A stretch of 38,644 nt of DNA. Source: a virus. The position numbers and the translations under genes were made by a program. Positions 9,483 to 18,157 of the stretch are shown here, in pieces (within the stretch, counting starts at the first letter, position 1; each line of letters starts with the position of its first letter). The notes beneath the pieces were generated by a model, which ran no database searches, was not told the origin of the DNA, and saw only the letters and a list, made by a program, of their open reading frames with translations. The DNA is taken from positions 1 through 38,644 of IMG/VR virus record IMGVR_UViG_3300010296_000020, one strand, 5' to 3'.

Positions 9483-11065
9483 CAGTCTAGTAGAACTACG
9501 TTAATTGTAAGATTGTTTAGTTGTGCAATCTCATTGAAGTCTAGCGTCACATCCTGATCGAGGTTATCTATGCTAGAGTATCTAACCTCCTCCACCTCAA
9601 AAATCTGTCGGTTTAGCTCCGCTATATTAAGGTCTTCTCCAAAATCCCTATTGTCTGCATTCATGTAGTTAAGAAGCTTACCCCTCACCTTATTCTTGAT
9701 TGAGTCTTGATTCTCTTCCTCCTCTCTATCAATTCTGATAGTGACTCCTAGATCTAGAGTCCTGATAAGCCCATCTACAATAACTACATCATCAGTAGCC
9801 ATCCTCTTGGGATTAATGGCTGCTAGTAACTGAGTCTTAAAATTGGTTGTAGCCCTTTGTAGCTGTAGCTCTGAAGCCTTCTCTAGTACATAAATGTCGA
9901 TCACGTTTGCCGAAGCGTAGGCTTTTCTCGTAGCCGCTTTTGCTTTGCCTACAGTTCCAAAATTGCTGATAAAAGTGTTGGCAAAGACTGTATAATCCTC
10001 AAGGGTAACAAGGCGATCCTGTCTTCTAAAGTTAAGCGGAGCATATTTCTTTGCGTGCTCTATAGTTTCTGCGTTAGAGCCCCCCGTTGCTTTACTAGTA
10101 TTAGTCAGCGTGCCGCTTTTACGTTCTGTGGTAGTTACATTGGTGTTTATAACATCCTTCCCTATGTTTCCTCGGGTTCCTCCACCAACTCGATATTCTA
10201 CTCTGAAGGATGCCGTATCCTCTGGAGATATACCCGCAGTGCCATCACCAAATACTACGGTAGCGTTATAATCGTCATCATAAACCACCTCAAAGATTTT
10301 GTCAGAAGAGCCCGACGCATAATATACGTTAGGCACTTCTACGAAAGCTCCTTGAGTGTCCGCATTAGGAGAATTCACCCACACACCAACACTACCTTCC
10401 ACTACAGGTCCTTGAGTCAATGGAATTGTTTTTATTCCGTCTGTCGCGGCAAACTCGCCTGATTCAGAAACTAGAGCACCCTCTTGAATAACTAAGTTAC
10501 TCCACACAGACCCCGCTGATCCAGTATCGTCATCAGATTCTTCATGATCTAAGGGCAATTCTCCAGAAGAATTTACAATATCCACCAAACCGTTTACTAC
10601 TTTATATAAAGTAAAACTAAGACTACCTCCATCCTCTGGAGAGTTAATCGTAATAACTCTATCCGCAGCATTAATCACATGACTCTCTGCGGCAGCATTA
10701 AATGTTATTTTAGCATCAGCCGCTGAAGACAAGGGGCCTTTCATACTGATTCCAATTAGTTCTAGTAGCTTTTTAACACTAGACCTTTGTTGTGCCGTAG
10801 CCAAGAAGTTCTCATTAGCAAGCATGTCAGCCTTCATGGACATTACTGCGCCCATGTATGCTGCTAATTCCAGGAACATCATCCCCAAATCAGACTCCAC
10901 AAAATACTTGTAATCGTCGGGATATACCACCTTGGCATAATCTATGAGCGACTGCCTCAGTGTTAAGAAATCTGTGGCTGCGAAGTTTATAAGCGTAGGT
11001 CTTTTAGATACTGGTATATTAGCCAGCTTCATAAAGTCCGAGGATATTGTTCCAGAAAAATTCAT
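9482..11065 (-). CDS. Baseplate wedge protein, gp6 / Baseplate J-like
   Basis: The protein has 527 residues from the ATG at 11065, which overlaps the stop of the gp25-like gene (ATGA). Residues 58-81 (SDLGMMFLELAAYMGAVMSM) and the following NENFLATA...V.KLLELIG stretch are typical of the N-terminal half of gp6/gpJ-family proteins. Around 340-356 the sequence APLNFRRQDRLVTLEDY is the family's characteristic mid-protein motif. The C-terminal ~130 residues include an NxKRM..D.V.V.DG..R.LDLGV.I pattern, as in many J proteins. The protein should form the iris-like ring of wedge dimers that surrounds the hub and triggers sheath contraction. T4 gp6 has about 660 residues, so this is a compact version. 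Order gp25, gp6, gp7-like matches the common wedge gene order in contractile phages. Confidence 0.92.
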   Translation of the reverse strand: MNFSGTISSDFMKLANIPVSKRPTLINFAATDFLTLRQSLIDYAKVVYPDDYKYFVESDLGMMFLELAAYMGAVMSMKADMLANENFLATAQQRSSVKKLLELIGISMKGPLSSAADAKITFNAAAESHVINAADRVITINSPEDGGSLSFTLYKVVNGLVDIVNSSGELPLDHEESDDDTGSAGSVWSNLVIQEGALVSESGEFAATDGIKTIPLTQGPVVEGSVGVWVNSPNADTQGAFVEVPNVYYASGSSDKIFEVVYDDDYNATVVFGDGTAGISPEDTASFRVEYRVGGGTRGNIGKDVINTNVTTTERKSGTLTNTSKATGGSNAETIEHAKKYAPLNFRRQDRLVTLEDYTVFANTFISNFGTVGKAKAATRKAYASANVIDIYVLEKASELQLQRATTNFKTQLLAAINPKRMATDDVVIVDGLIRTLDLGVTIRIDREEEENQDSIKNKVRGKLLNYMNADNRDFGEDLNIAELNRQIFEVEEVRYSSIDNLDQDVTLDFNEIAQLNNLTINVVLLD

Positions 11066-11526
11066 GATATAGTTACTCCGACATCAAAGACTTCTAAGTC
11101 AGCAGTGTCTAACTTTAGTGTTAATATAACTCTCAAAGAGTTTCCTCCAGCGGGTCCTGAATCTCCCGTAGGAAATACCCCTATTTTTTGTATCGTAGCT
11201 CCAACTATATAATTTCTAAACGAAGTTTGTATTTCTCTCTTAATGCTGGAGAAGGTAGTCTGGTCCAGAGGTTGGAATAGGTAACGTCTAAGGTTACATC
11301 CGTAGTTAGGGAGCATCAGACGCTCACCGCGCTCAGTTAGTAGAAGCTGCTCTACGGCATCTTTAATCATGTTGATGCCAGAAGATTTAGAGAAAAATCC
11401 CCCAGCTTTTCTAGAGCCCAACGGAAAGGTCAGCCCAAAAATCTCTTTTCTTTGAGACTTTGGAGCTTGCATATTGTATCGGCCCTGAATGGATCCGTAC
11501 ACGTTGGTTTCTAGATTAGCAGCCAT
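11062..11526 (-). CDS. Baseplate wedge protein, gp25-like
   Basis: The protein has 154 residues. Residues 64-79 (TERGERLMLPNYGCNL) hold the family core E-R (here ERGER) followed by P-x-Y-G, which is diagnostic for the GPW/gp25 family shared by T4, P2 gpW and type VI secretion TssE. In contractile systems this small protein sits at the inner wedge and primes sheath polymerisation. The N-terminal 40 residues are a basic, flexible extension longer than in T4 gp25 (about 132 residues). Start and stop overlap the flanking genes (TAATG upstream, ATGA downstream), so it is likely translated in a coupled run with the gp6-like protein. Confidence 0.95.
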   Translation of the reverse strand: MAANLETNVYGSIQGRYNMQAPKSQRKEIFGLTFPLGSRKAGGFFSKSSGINMIKDAVEQLLLTERGERLMLPNYGCNLRRYLFQPLDQTTFSSIKREIQTSFRNYIVGATIQKIGVFPTGDSGPAGGNSLRVILTLKLDTADLEVFDVGVTIS

Positions 11527-14243
11527 TATATCTTAATGTTTTTGAAGAAGCCTCTCTGAGCATCGTAGTTCTTTTTAACTTCTAGATTATCTAGGGGCCT
11601 TGAATAAAACTTTAGACTTCCTACATGCCCGCGAAGACCACTTATTGTACCTCCTCTATCACCTCCCATGAAGTTGCCGTACTCATGCATTCCGTCCGTA
11701 TATCCGCCCCCAACGAGCCAAGGAGTGTAGAACGGGTTGAGTAAGGGTCCTTGCTTGATAGTCGTTGGACCATCAACCGTGGTGGAAGAATATTGAAAGC
11801 TGTTATCTTTCTTGAATGAGGGCAGGGATACTGTTTTATTTACGTCAACACCAAATACCTGACTAATAGATGACGTAGCCACCTCCTCACCGTCAGCGAA
11901 CATTTTAATGGTGTCTGTTCGTGGGTTACATGTAATGTCTATCAGAACAAACTGCGAAGATACATTACCAAAATCGCTTGCAGACAGGTCCACTTTCATC
12001 TTGTAGAATGTTTCGTAGTCCTGACACTCATCATTATTAACAAATGACATAGAGGAGAAGTCTCTAGCTTGTGTGGGCGCTATGAAGAAGCTCAGAGAAG
12101 AAACGGGGTCGTTCAGAGCTTGCTCGTTACTATATCCTGCGCTCGCCTGGGTGATTCTTCTATCTCTTGTGAAGCCGCAAAGCATCCCTCGAACAAACTC
12201 CCCACCACGTTCAGGTCTTAGGAAGTCTAGGTCTCTGTAAGCCCCTGTGTGGTCAATGGCAGAGGCATTGGGGTTGTGTCCCACATTCTCCGATCCAAAG
12301 AGAACCTTGGTCAACGAGGACGCCGCAGGACCCCCATCGCCACTAAGCCACCCAATCTCTCCATCCGTAATATTAGGAACATGAGCCCAGCACTCAATAG
12401 TAAACCCATTTGACGAATAAGTTAGATCTCGGAATTCAGCCGTATCGGGGAGCCGTACAAAAGACCCCATGGCGGACGCTGCCTCTGGGTCAGTGCTCTT
12501 GTTCTTAGTTATACCTTCTAGGTACGGAATGGCTATCCCAGAAAAGAAGACCGACTGCCTGTTAGTACCTAGTAACTGTGCGTTGTTATACATATTATCA
12601 GTCGCACAATTTGTGACATTAAAGTTAGTTGACGAAGGCAACTCTAATCCTGTGTCTAAGAAGTTATAAATTGCGAACAGGTCTTCATAAACAATCTGAT
12701 CAGTTAGGGACAGAACAGTTCCCGAAGTCTCTCCTGATGGGCTATACAAAATACTCCCCTTTCCTACTGTGGGCACCGCAAGCTGATCGAACGATATTGA
12801 GGCCACCTTAGGTCTTGCTGGGCGAACGAACTTTGTTTCTAGAGGAAGGACAATACCATCGACATCTGCTTGTTTGAATACGAGCGCCTTCTGTTTTTCC
12901 AAGTCCACCGACAAGTTGTACTTCTCAAGGAAGGAAAAATCATTTATAGGAATATCTCCAGGCCCGAACTCAGGCCCACTAAGATCACCGTAGACTTGCC
13001 CAGCCTTAACAGCAACCTCGATCTGCTTCTTCCTTCTGTTGATCTTGCTGTTATGATTTGCAATCTCAGACATGATAAGATTTCGCTGATTAGTTACAAT
13101 TGCAGTGCCGTCGCCGTACTCGTCAATAAAGCCTCGAAGGTCTGAAGACAAATCGTATACATGCTTATCTCTCTGCTGCTTGATTACGGCAAGAAAGTGA
13201 TCTTGGTTGTAGTAGTGCTGAAGTCCCGCACTATCGTCTATCCTATTCGGATCAAAGATGTTATCCGTAAACTTATTTAAAGATTCTATAGAGATCGCTT
13301 GACCCTTTCCACCCAGGTTAGGGTCATAATCATATTTCCAAGCATCACCAACAGGAACCATTCCCGAAATAGCTAGGTATACGGGATCGAGTCCGCCGCC
13401 ATAAGAGTCGTAATATAAACCATCGTTCGTTAGAACGTAGGAACCCTCAGTAGTTATTGGAGGTCCGTAGGTTAATCTGAATACAGGATCATCGTCCACT
13501 AGCCCTGGATCATCCTGAGCGACTCTCTCAAAATCGGTTCCAGAAAGGAAGGGATCCAACTCCCCTGAGTCTAAGAACTTAGGCTCTAAAGAAGGGTCAT
13601 TGGCTCGGGCAAGAAGTATTGTGTCTATGTCCTTGATCTTTTGGTCAGCTTGCTTTATAAAAGAAGCGGCTTTATCTAGACGGGCCTTATCCCCAGCGTA
13701 CATCGTTTCAAAAGCTTCATTTATTTCTTGTTGAGACAGCGTGGCTCTTTGAGTGGAGGAGTTTCCTGACTGATATGATTGTAGAGTGCTAAACTTATCC
13801 AAGCAGTCGGTGATAGCGTTTATCTCGTTCATTACGTTGTTGTAGTTTTGATAAAGCTGTGCTCCGAAAGAGGCCGCATACTGAAAAGCGCCCAAAGCTC
13901 CTGCTAAGTTATTTTTAGTCTGATTGTCGTCGTTGTCGATCCCCATCCAAGCGGAGTCTGATCTAAATTTAAACGTGCCCGTTTCTGTGTTAAATTCAAT
14001 AATGCCCGTGTTTAGCATCATCTTCTTGAACACTTCTTTAGTTACCTCGTTAGCCTTAGCTTTGCCTGAAGAGATTTGTGACCTAATGTCTGTGAGTATG
14101 GAGCTAGGTAATAGACCCAAGGCTTGATTAGCTAGATTTAGCATACAACTAGGCATACCAAAAGACATGCCTAAAGCCTGAATAGCTCCTGTTCCGGTTT
14201 GTCCCTGTACCTTTAGGAACGTATCTAAATCGAATGACGCCAT
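11526..14243 (-). CDS. Large baseplate-cluster virion protein with C-terminal LamG/concanavalin-like domain
   Basis: The protein has 905 residues between spike and gp25-like genes. Residues ~1-220 are helical, with coiled-coil-like stretches around 120-215. A second basic helical stretch lies near 385-420. From about residue 590 there is a jelly-roll of the LamG/concanavalin A-like type: VRLPDTAEF, FTIECWAHVP near 615, a QFVLIDITCNPRTDTIKMFADGE strand pair, and the closing GLRGHVGSLKFYSRPLDNLEV near 880. Such domains usually bind sugars or other surface ligands. I do not recognise a T4 counterpart; position suggests a baseplate component. The domain call is by motif, while its function as a cell-surface contact or structural module is inference. 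Confidence 0.8.
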   Translation of the reverse strand: MASFDLDTFLKVQGQTGTGAIQALGMSFGMPSCMLNLANQALGLLPSSILTDIRSQISSGKAKANEVTKEVFKKMMLNTGIIEFNTETGTFKFRSDSAWMGIDNDDNQTKNNLAGALGAFQYAASFGAQLYQNYNNVMNEINAITDCLDKFSTLQSYQSGNSSTQRATLSQQEINEAFETMYAGDKARLDKAASFIKQADQKIKDIDTILLARANDPSLEPKFLDSGELDPFLSGTDFERVAQDDPGLVDDDPVFRLTYGPPITTEGSYVLTNDGLYYDSYGGGLDPVYLAISGMVPVGDAWKYDYDPNLGGKGQAISIESLNKFTDNIFDPNRIDDSAGLQHYYNQDHFLAVIKQQRDKHVYDLSSDLRGFIDEYGDGTAIVTNQRNLIMSEIANHNSKINRRKKQIEVAVKAGQVYGDLSGPEFGPGDIPINDFSFLEKYNLSVDLEKQKALVFKQADVDGIVLPLETKFVRPARPKVASISFDQLAVPTVGKGSILYSPSGETSGTVLSLTDQIVYEDLFAIYNFLDTGLELPSSTNFNVTNCATDNMYNNAQLLGTNRQSVFFSGIAIPYLEGITKNKSTDPEAASAMGSFVRLPDTAEFRDLTYSSNGFTIECWAHVPNITDGEIGWLSGDGGPAASSLTKVLFGSENVGHNPNASAIDHTGAYRDLDFLRPERGGEFVRGMLCGFTRDRRITQASAGYSNEQALNDPVSSLSFFIAPTQARDFSSMSFVNNDECQDYETFYKMKVDLSASDFGNVSSQFVLIDITCNPRTDTIKMFADGEEVATSSISQVFGVDVNKTVSLPSFKKDNSFQYSSTTVDGPTTIKQGPLLNPFYTPWLVGGGYTDGMHEYGNFMGGDRGGTISGLRGHVGSLKFYSRPLDNLEVKKNYDAQRGFFKNIKI

Positions 14244-14244
14244 C

Positions 14245-15357
14245 TTAGTATGTGGTTACTCCTGTATTGTCGTAAGTGCTCTGAGGGTTCGGAATGTTGG
14301 GAGCAGTGGGTGAGGCAGTCTCACTTGCTAGGTAAATCTTCGACCCATCTATATCTACCTGTCCAGAGCTTTCTATATCAACTTTTGAGCAATTAACGCT
14401 ATATTTTTGGCACTGAAGGTTCATGTTCCCACCTGCTCGCATATTTATGTCTCTATCCGCAGAGATATTTACGCTGCCTGTGGTCTTAATTGTAATACCA
14501 TCTGTCCCATCACCGTTCGTCTCTATAACTATTTGCTGGTTTCTCCCCGACTCATTCAGGCACTCAATAAATATCCTACCCTCCTCCGCTTGAGTGAATA
14601 CGTTCACATCCTTCCACTTGCTTTGAATATTTACATTTCCAGCATTGATCTCTTCATCGCTCTCAAAGGGAACTCCGTTAGCTAGGTTAAGTAGCTGAAG
14701 CTCTCTGCCCGCCTCATGAACCACGATGTCGGTCTGAGACTCGGTGTTGATATACTTTTGAGGTCCTACAGTCTCGACCTGAATGGCTCTAGCGGGGATG
14801 CCTTGAGCCTGCGGATCGTCAGTCAGCGTTATTCTACTTCCATTACCCGTGTCTAAGATAATGGAATCAATGGTAGGAGCATCATGAAGCTCTACTTTCT
14901 TACTTCTAGACGAGTGTAGCCTAACATATCTGTTGAAGAACCCAGGATTGTACTCATCAGAAATAGTTAGTCCTGCGTTCTGAGGGCTCTTGAACAGATA
15001 CTTTAAAGGAGCACCCCTAGCCTTGTATATCTCAGGGTCTACGCGCTCTAAAGGCATGATCTCAGAATCTTTTAGAGGGGATCCTGTAGTCTCTCTAGGC
15101 TCTGGAGCGAACGTAGTTCCCATGTAATACCAACTAACTCCTCCTGTAGGGCGACAAACTAGAATCTCAGTACCCACTTCAGGTACGGCAACAAATGCAC
15201 CAGAATCGTTAGATCCATAAGGGCTAACATAGTATACTTCTTGTTCTGTATTTCCCTCAGCAGCGACATTTGCCAGAAAAGTTCCGCCCCGCCCAGGGTC
15301 TACCCTACTTCTAACTTCCGCTAAGGATATGGCTCCTTGATTATTGCTCTCTTGCAT
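14245..15357 (-). CDS. Tail spike / central puncturing protein, gp5- and VgrG-like, without lysozyme domain
   Basis: The protein has 370 residues. The N-terminal ~110 residues form an OB-fold-like region ending in PEVGTEILVCRPTGGVSWYYMG, the usual signature of gp5/gpV-type spike proteins. The C-terminal half from ~210 has regular rungs (NVNIQS, GITIKTTGSVNIS, ADRDINMRAGGNMNLQC, KVDIESSGQVDIDGSKIYL) expected of the triple-stranded beta-helix needle. T4 gp5 (about 575 residues) has a lysozyme between these parts. Here no such insertion is present, as in P2 gpV and VgrG. It lies directly after the hub gene with a 1-base gap, and hub and spike should form the trimeric complex at the tail tip. Four cysteines in the C-terminal third are unusual but unassigned. 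Confidence 0.9.
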   Translation of the reverse strand: MQESNNQGAISLAEVRSRVDPGRGGTFLANVAAEGNTEQEVYYVSPYGSNDSGAFVAVPEVGTEILVCRPTGGVSWYYMGTTFAPEPRETTGSPLKDSEIMPLERVDPEIYKARGAPLKYLFKSPQNAGLTISDEYNPGFFNRYVRLHSSRSKKVELHDAPTIDSIILDTGNGSRITLTDDPQAQGIPARAIQVETVGPQKYINTESQTDIVVHEAGRELQLLNLANGVPFESDEEINAGNVNIQSKWKDVNVFTQAEEGRIFIECLNESGRNQQIVIETNGDGTDGITIKTTGSVNISADRDINMRAGGNMNLQCQKYSVNCSKVDIESSGQVDIDGSKIYLASETASPTAPNIPNPQSTYDNTGVTTY

Positions 15358-15358
15358 C

Positions 15359-17857
15359 TTAACTTTCCTCTTTATACTTGGGAGCGTTCTTTACCAATCT
15401 AAACTCCGATGTAGCTGATTTGCTATCTATGACATGCTTAAACCCTATGATCTTATACAAACCGCTAAAGAACTTATTGAGCAGGTCTGTGCGGGGGATT
15501 TGGGTTTGTGTTATAGGTTGATCCTGAGCGAAAACTATACAAGCAGTATTTATAGAAGCTATTTTAGATAAATGAAATGTGGGAAGGGTAGTTATGCTCA
15601 TCTGCAAGCCATCTCTAAACATTCTTTCAGATAGATCGGCTATAATGTCGTTAGGATTTCCTGGGAGATGTTGATCAAATAGAATCAATCCCTTCTTGTT
15701 ATCTAGCTCTGCGGTTTTTATAACAGCCGCTAAGGCATCTGCTGCACGATCTGGAGAGGACTCCTTTAGATCCTCCACCAGGGTAGGCGACAACTTCGCA
15801 GCCAAGTCTTTTAAGATCTCCTTCTGCTCGTCATCTCCCATTCCAGAAGAATATTGTTTCATTCGTAGGTACTCGATGGCCCTTTCTCTGGTAGTGATTG
15901 GGAACGTTCCTATGCCTGTAGGAAGGGATCCATTAGCTACTGCGGAAGCCAGCTTAGATATTTCTTTTTGATATCCAGTCTTCAGTGCGGCAAAATACAC
16001 TGCTCCGAATTTGAATTTCATGTCCAAAACATTTGGATTCTGTGTATTGTATCTGAACACAGGGATGTTTTTTTCCTTTACAAGATTGGCCGCATCAGGC
16101 GACAACTCCGAATCTCTGTAAGAAAACTCATCAGGGATATATGAAATATCTCCAAACCCTGCGTCTGCGTCGATGTTCGGTTGAGTTATCTCTTTTACTC
16201 TCTTACTGTAATTTATCGCGGTTAATATAGGCAAATCTAGTGGGTGAAGCGGGTGCTGCATGTCAGCCGAGAATCTTAAGTTATTATACTCATCACTACC
16301 TTTCTCAAACTGCTTAGATTTAGTTCTTAGAGACTTAGCATTCCTATCAACAGCCTTAACGTCTATATTAGCATATAGATAGTCTTTTATCATGGCTGAA
16401 TCTCCAACTATGATGGCTTCTCTATCGGGGTGAAATGTATCATACCCAGCAAACGTGTAAGAAAATTCTTTGTCCGAATACTCTTTCCAAATTTTAAGTA
16501 TGTTAATATCTGTTTCTGTGAACGCAGAAACTCTAGAGAATACATACGACCCCTTGCACATTTTTTTTATTCTATCTAAAACAGAATTAATAACTTGCAT
16601 GTGGTCTGGAATCTTTTTGTCGGTCTTATCTATGACCCCAGTAAAAACTCTACTATCTATGAACTTATCAACTGCCTGTTCAGGATCGTTAGCTCGTTCA
16701 TTTTCTGAAAACTTAGAAATCTCAGAAGAGGGTATTACCTCTCTATTCAGAGGAATATCTTTTTTCTCCGTATGAACTCTAATGCCAAAAGCTTTCAAAG
16801 TTGAATCAACGAAATTTTTCTCCCTCCCTAAGTTTGTTTGAGTAGCATTGAAAAGATCTTTTATCCTAGACAGCCTACCTCCAGGAGGGGCAAAAGTTAC
16901 AATTTCCTGTCCTGTTAAGATCTTATACTTTCTAGCCTCGTCATTGATAGCCTGTCTACAAATTATATTTAAGTTTGGCAGAAGAACAATAACATTAGGA
17001 TTGTTTGTAGCTTTTTGTATGTAACTTCTCAAGGCGTCTACCACAATGCAGTGAAAATCGTACTTCTCTATCTTCTTAGAGAGGTCTTCGTATCCAATCT
17101 GGCTCAGTGCTCTGCTTTGTTTTTTTCTTTCGTACCTAACGTCACTGGCTCCGTCACCTAATTGAAGATACTCAGTAGGATCATACCCAGGAACTTCCTT
17201 GTATTTTATTTCTTGAGATTCTCCCGCGAAACGCATAGTCAAACCCATAAGGTTTATGTTCGCTGGTTCGTTGTAAGCGCCCTTTCTTTGAGTCATATCA
17301 ATGTCTTGTGCGGTAGGCACTAGATCCAAAGAAATCTTTCTAGAACCCTTTACATCAACATTAGCATTGGTTAAAATGGTTCTATGAGGCCCCGACCACA
17401 AATCTAGGTTATTACCCAGTCCATACGCAACATAAATGACTCGCTCTCCTATGTTCTTGGATAGCTGCTCGGTGAACTCGGAGATGTACTCTTTCTCGTA
17501 CTCAGACTGACTCTGCTTCACATCATCAGGTTTAGTAGTTGTAAATCCCTTTGATTCTCCCGTGGGGGTATAAGAAAAACCTTCGATCAGTCTGGAGGGG
17601 TTTGCTGTAAAGAAGCGGCGCTCAAACTCCTTCTTTGGATCTATGAAGGATAGCTTCATCTTCATGGAGCTTCCTGCTCCAAGAGTATGTTCGAAAGAAA
17701 TAAAATTTGGGTTAGCTACATTATCAAACAGCAAAGCATTCTCTTCTCCATCAGCTAGGCTGGCTACTAAACTTTTGTAAGTAGCTCCTGCTGAGAATAG
17801 CCTCTCCATGACAGCTTTATCAAAAGCCACCAGTACGTTTGCTGTTGGGATCTTCAT
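15359..17857 (-). CDS. Baseplate hub protein, gp27-like, enlarged
   Basis: The protein has 832 residues, about twice the length of T4 gp27 (391). Position between the gp53-like gene and the spike is that expected of the hub trimer that links tube to spike. The N-terminal part (~30-200) is beta-rich, with FISFEHTLGAGSSMKMKLSFIDP and a KISLDLVPTAQDI strand typical of hub tube domains. The C-terminus has FFSGLYKIIGFKHVID near 795-810 followed by SEFRLVKN, as in many hub proteins. The middle ~230-700 is mixed alpha/beta, without a peptidase or lysozyme motif I can recognise. The ATG overlaps the upstream stop (ATGA). Hub identity rests on position plus general pattern, so it is less certain than the wedge calls. 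Confidence 0.75.
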   Translation of the reverse strand: MKIPTANVLVAFDKAVMERLFSAGATYKSLVASLADGEENALLFDNVANPNFISFEHTLGAGSSMKMKLSFIDPKKEFERRFFTANPSRLIEGFSYTPTGESKGFTTTKPDDVKQSQSEYEKEYISEFTEQLSKNIGERVIYVAYGLGNNLDLWSGPHRTILTNANVDVKGSRKISLDLVPTAQDIDMTQRKGAYNEPANINLMGLTMRFAGESQEIKYKEVPGYDPTEYLQLGDGASDVRYERKKQSRALSQIGYEDLSKKIEKYDFHCIVVDALRSYIQKATNNPNVIVLLPNLNIICRQAINDEARKYKILTGQEIVTFAPPGGRLSRIKDLFNATQTNLGREKNFVDSTLKAFGIRVHTEKKDIPLNREVIPSSEISKFSENERANDPEQAVDKFIDSRVFTGVIDKTDKKIPDHMQVINSVLDRIKKMCKGSYVFSRVSAFTETDINILKIWKEYSDKEFSYTFAGYDTFHPDREAIIVGDSAMIKDYLYANIDVKAVDRNAKSLRTKSKQFEKGSDEYNNLRFSADMQHPLHPLDLPILTAINYSKRVKEITQPNIDADAGFGDISYIPDEFSYRDSELSPDAANLVKEKNIPVFRYNTQNPNVLDMKFKFGAVYFAALKTGYQKEISKLASAVANGSLPTGIGTFPITTRERAIEYLRMKQYSSGMGDDEQKEILKDLAAKLSPTLVEDLKESSPDRAADALAAVIKTAELDNKKGLILFDQHLPGNPNDIIADLSERMFRDGLQMSITTLPTFHLSKIASINTACIVFAQDQPITQTQIPRTDLLNKFFSGLYKIIGFKHVIDSKSATSEFRLVKNAPKYKEES

Positions 17858-18156
17858 TTGATTTTGGGAATAAGTATTCTATCCTGAGTATTAAAGCCCT
17901 CGAAAGGATCGTCAATGTTATTAACCAACATCAAAAGCCACCAATTTTTTGGAGTTCCGTAAAATACATTAGAGATTAAGTCTGGACGGTGCTCATACCC
18001 AGCGGGAACATACCCCACTTCGTAATCAAAAGAATTATCCAAATCTTCCAGCATAGAATCAAAACGAGAGGTGTTTACTATAGTGTTAGTAGTTACCTGT
18101 CTGTGTGCCACCCTTAGCTCGTCTAGGCTGTAAGGTCCTTTGTCTGTGTTAGCCAT
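17854..18156 (-). CDS. Baseplate wedge protein, gp53-like
   Basis: The protein has 100 residues from the ATG at 18156. A longer reading from a TTG at 18198 would overlap the upstream gene by 41 bases and has no ribosome site. The ATG lies one base after the upstream stop and has AGGA 7 bases before it. The core at residues ~55-87 (YEHRPDLISNVFYG, NWWLLMLVNNIDDPFEGF) is the conserved heart of gp53: an RPDLIS turn, a Trp pair, a VNNI.DPF segment, and a terminal IxIP. T4 gp53 has about 196 residues, so this is close to the minimal domain. In T4, gp53 locks neighbouring wedges together around the hub. Confidence 0.9.
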   Translation of the reverse strand: MANTDKGPYSLDELRVAHRQVTTNTIVNTSRFDSMLEDLDNSFDYEVGYVPAGYEHRPDLISNVFYGTPKNWWLLMLVNNIDDPFEGFNTQDRILIPKIK

Positions 18157-18157
18157 A

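Noticed and set aside
10055-10462. 135-codon plus-strand open frame opposite the gp6-like gene
   Set aside because: Composition (Cys/Arg/Tyr-rich) and full antisense overlap with a confidently identified gene indicate a shadow frame.
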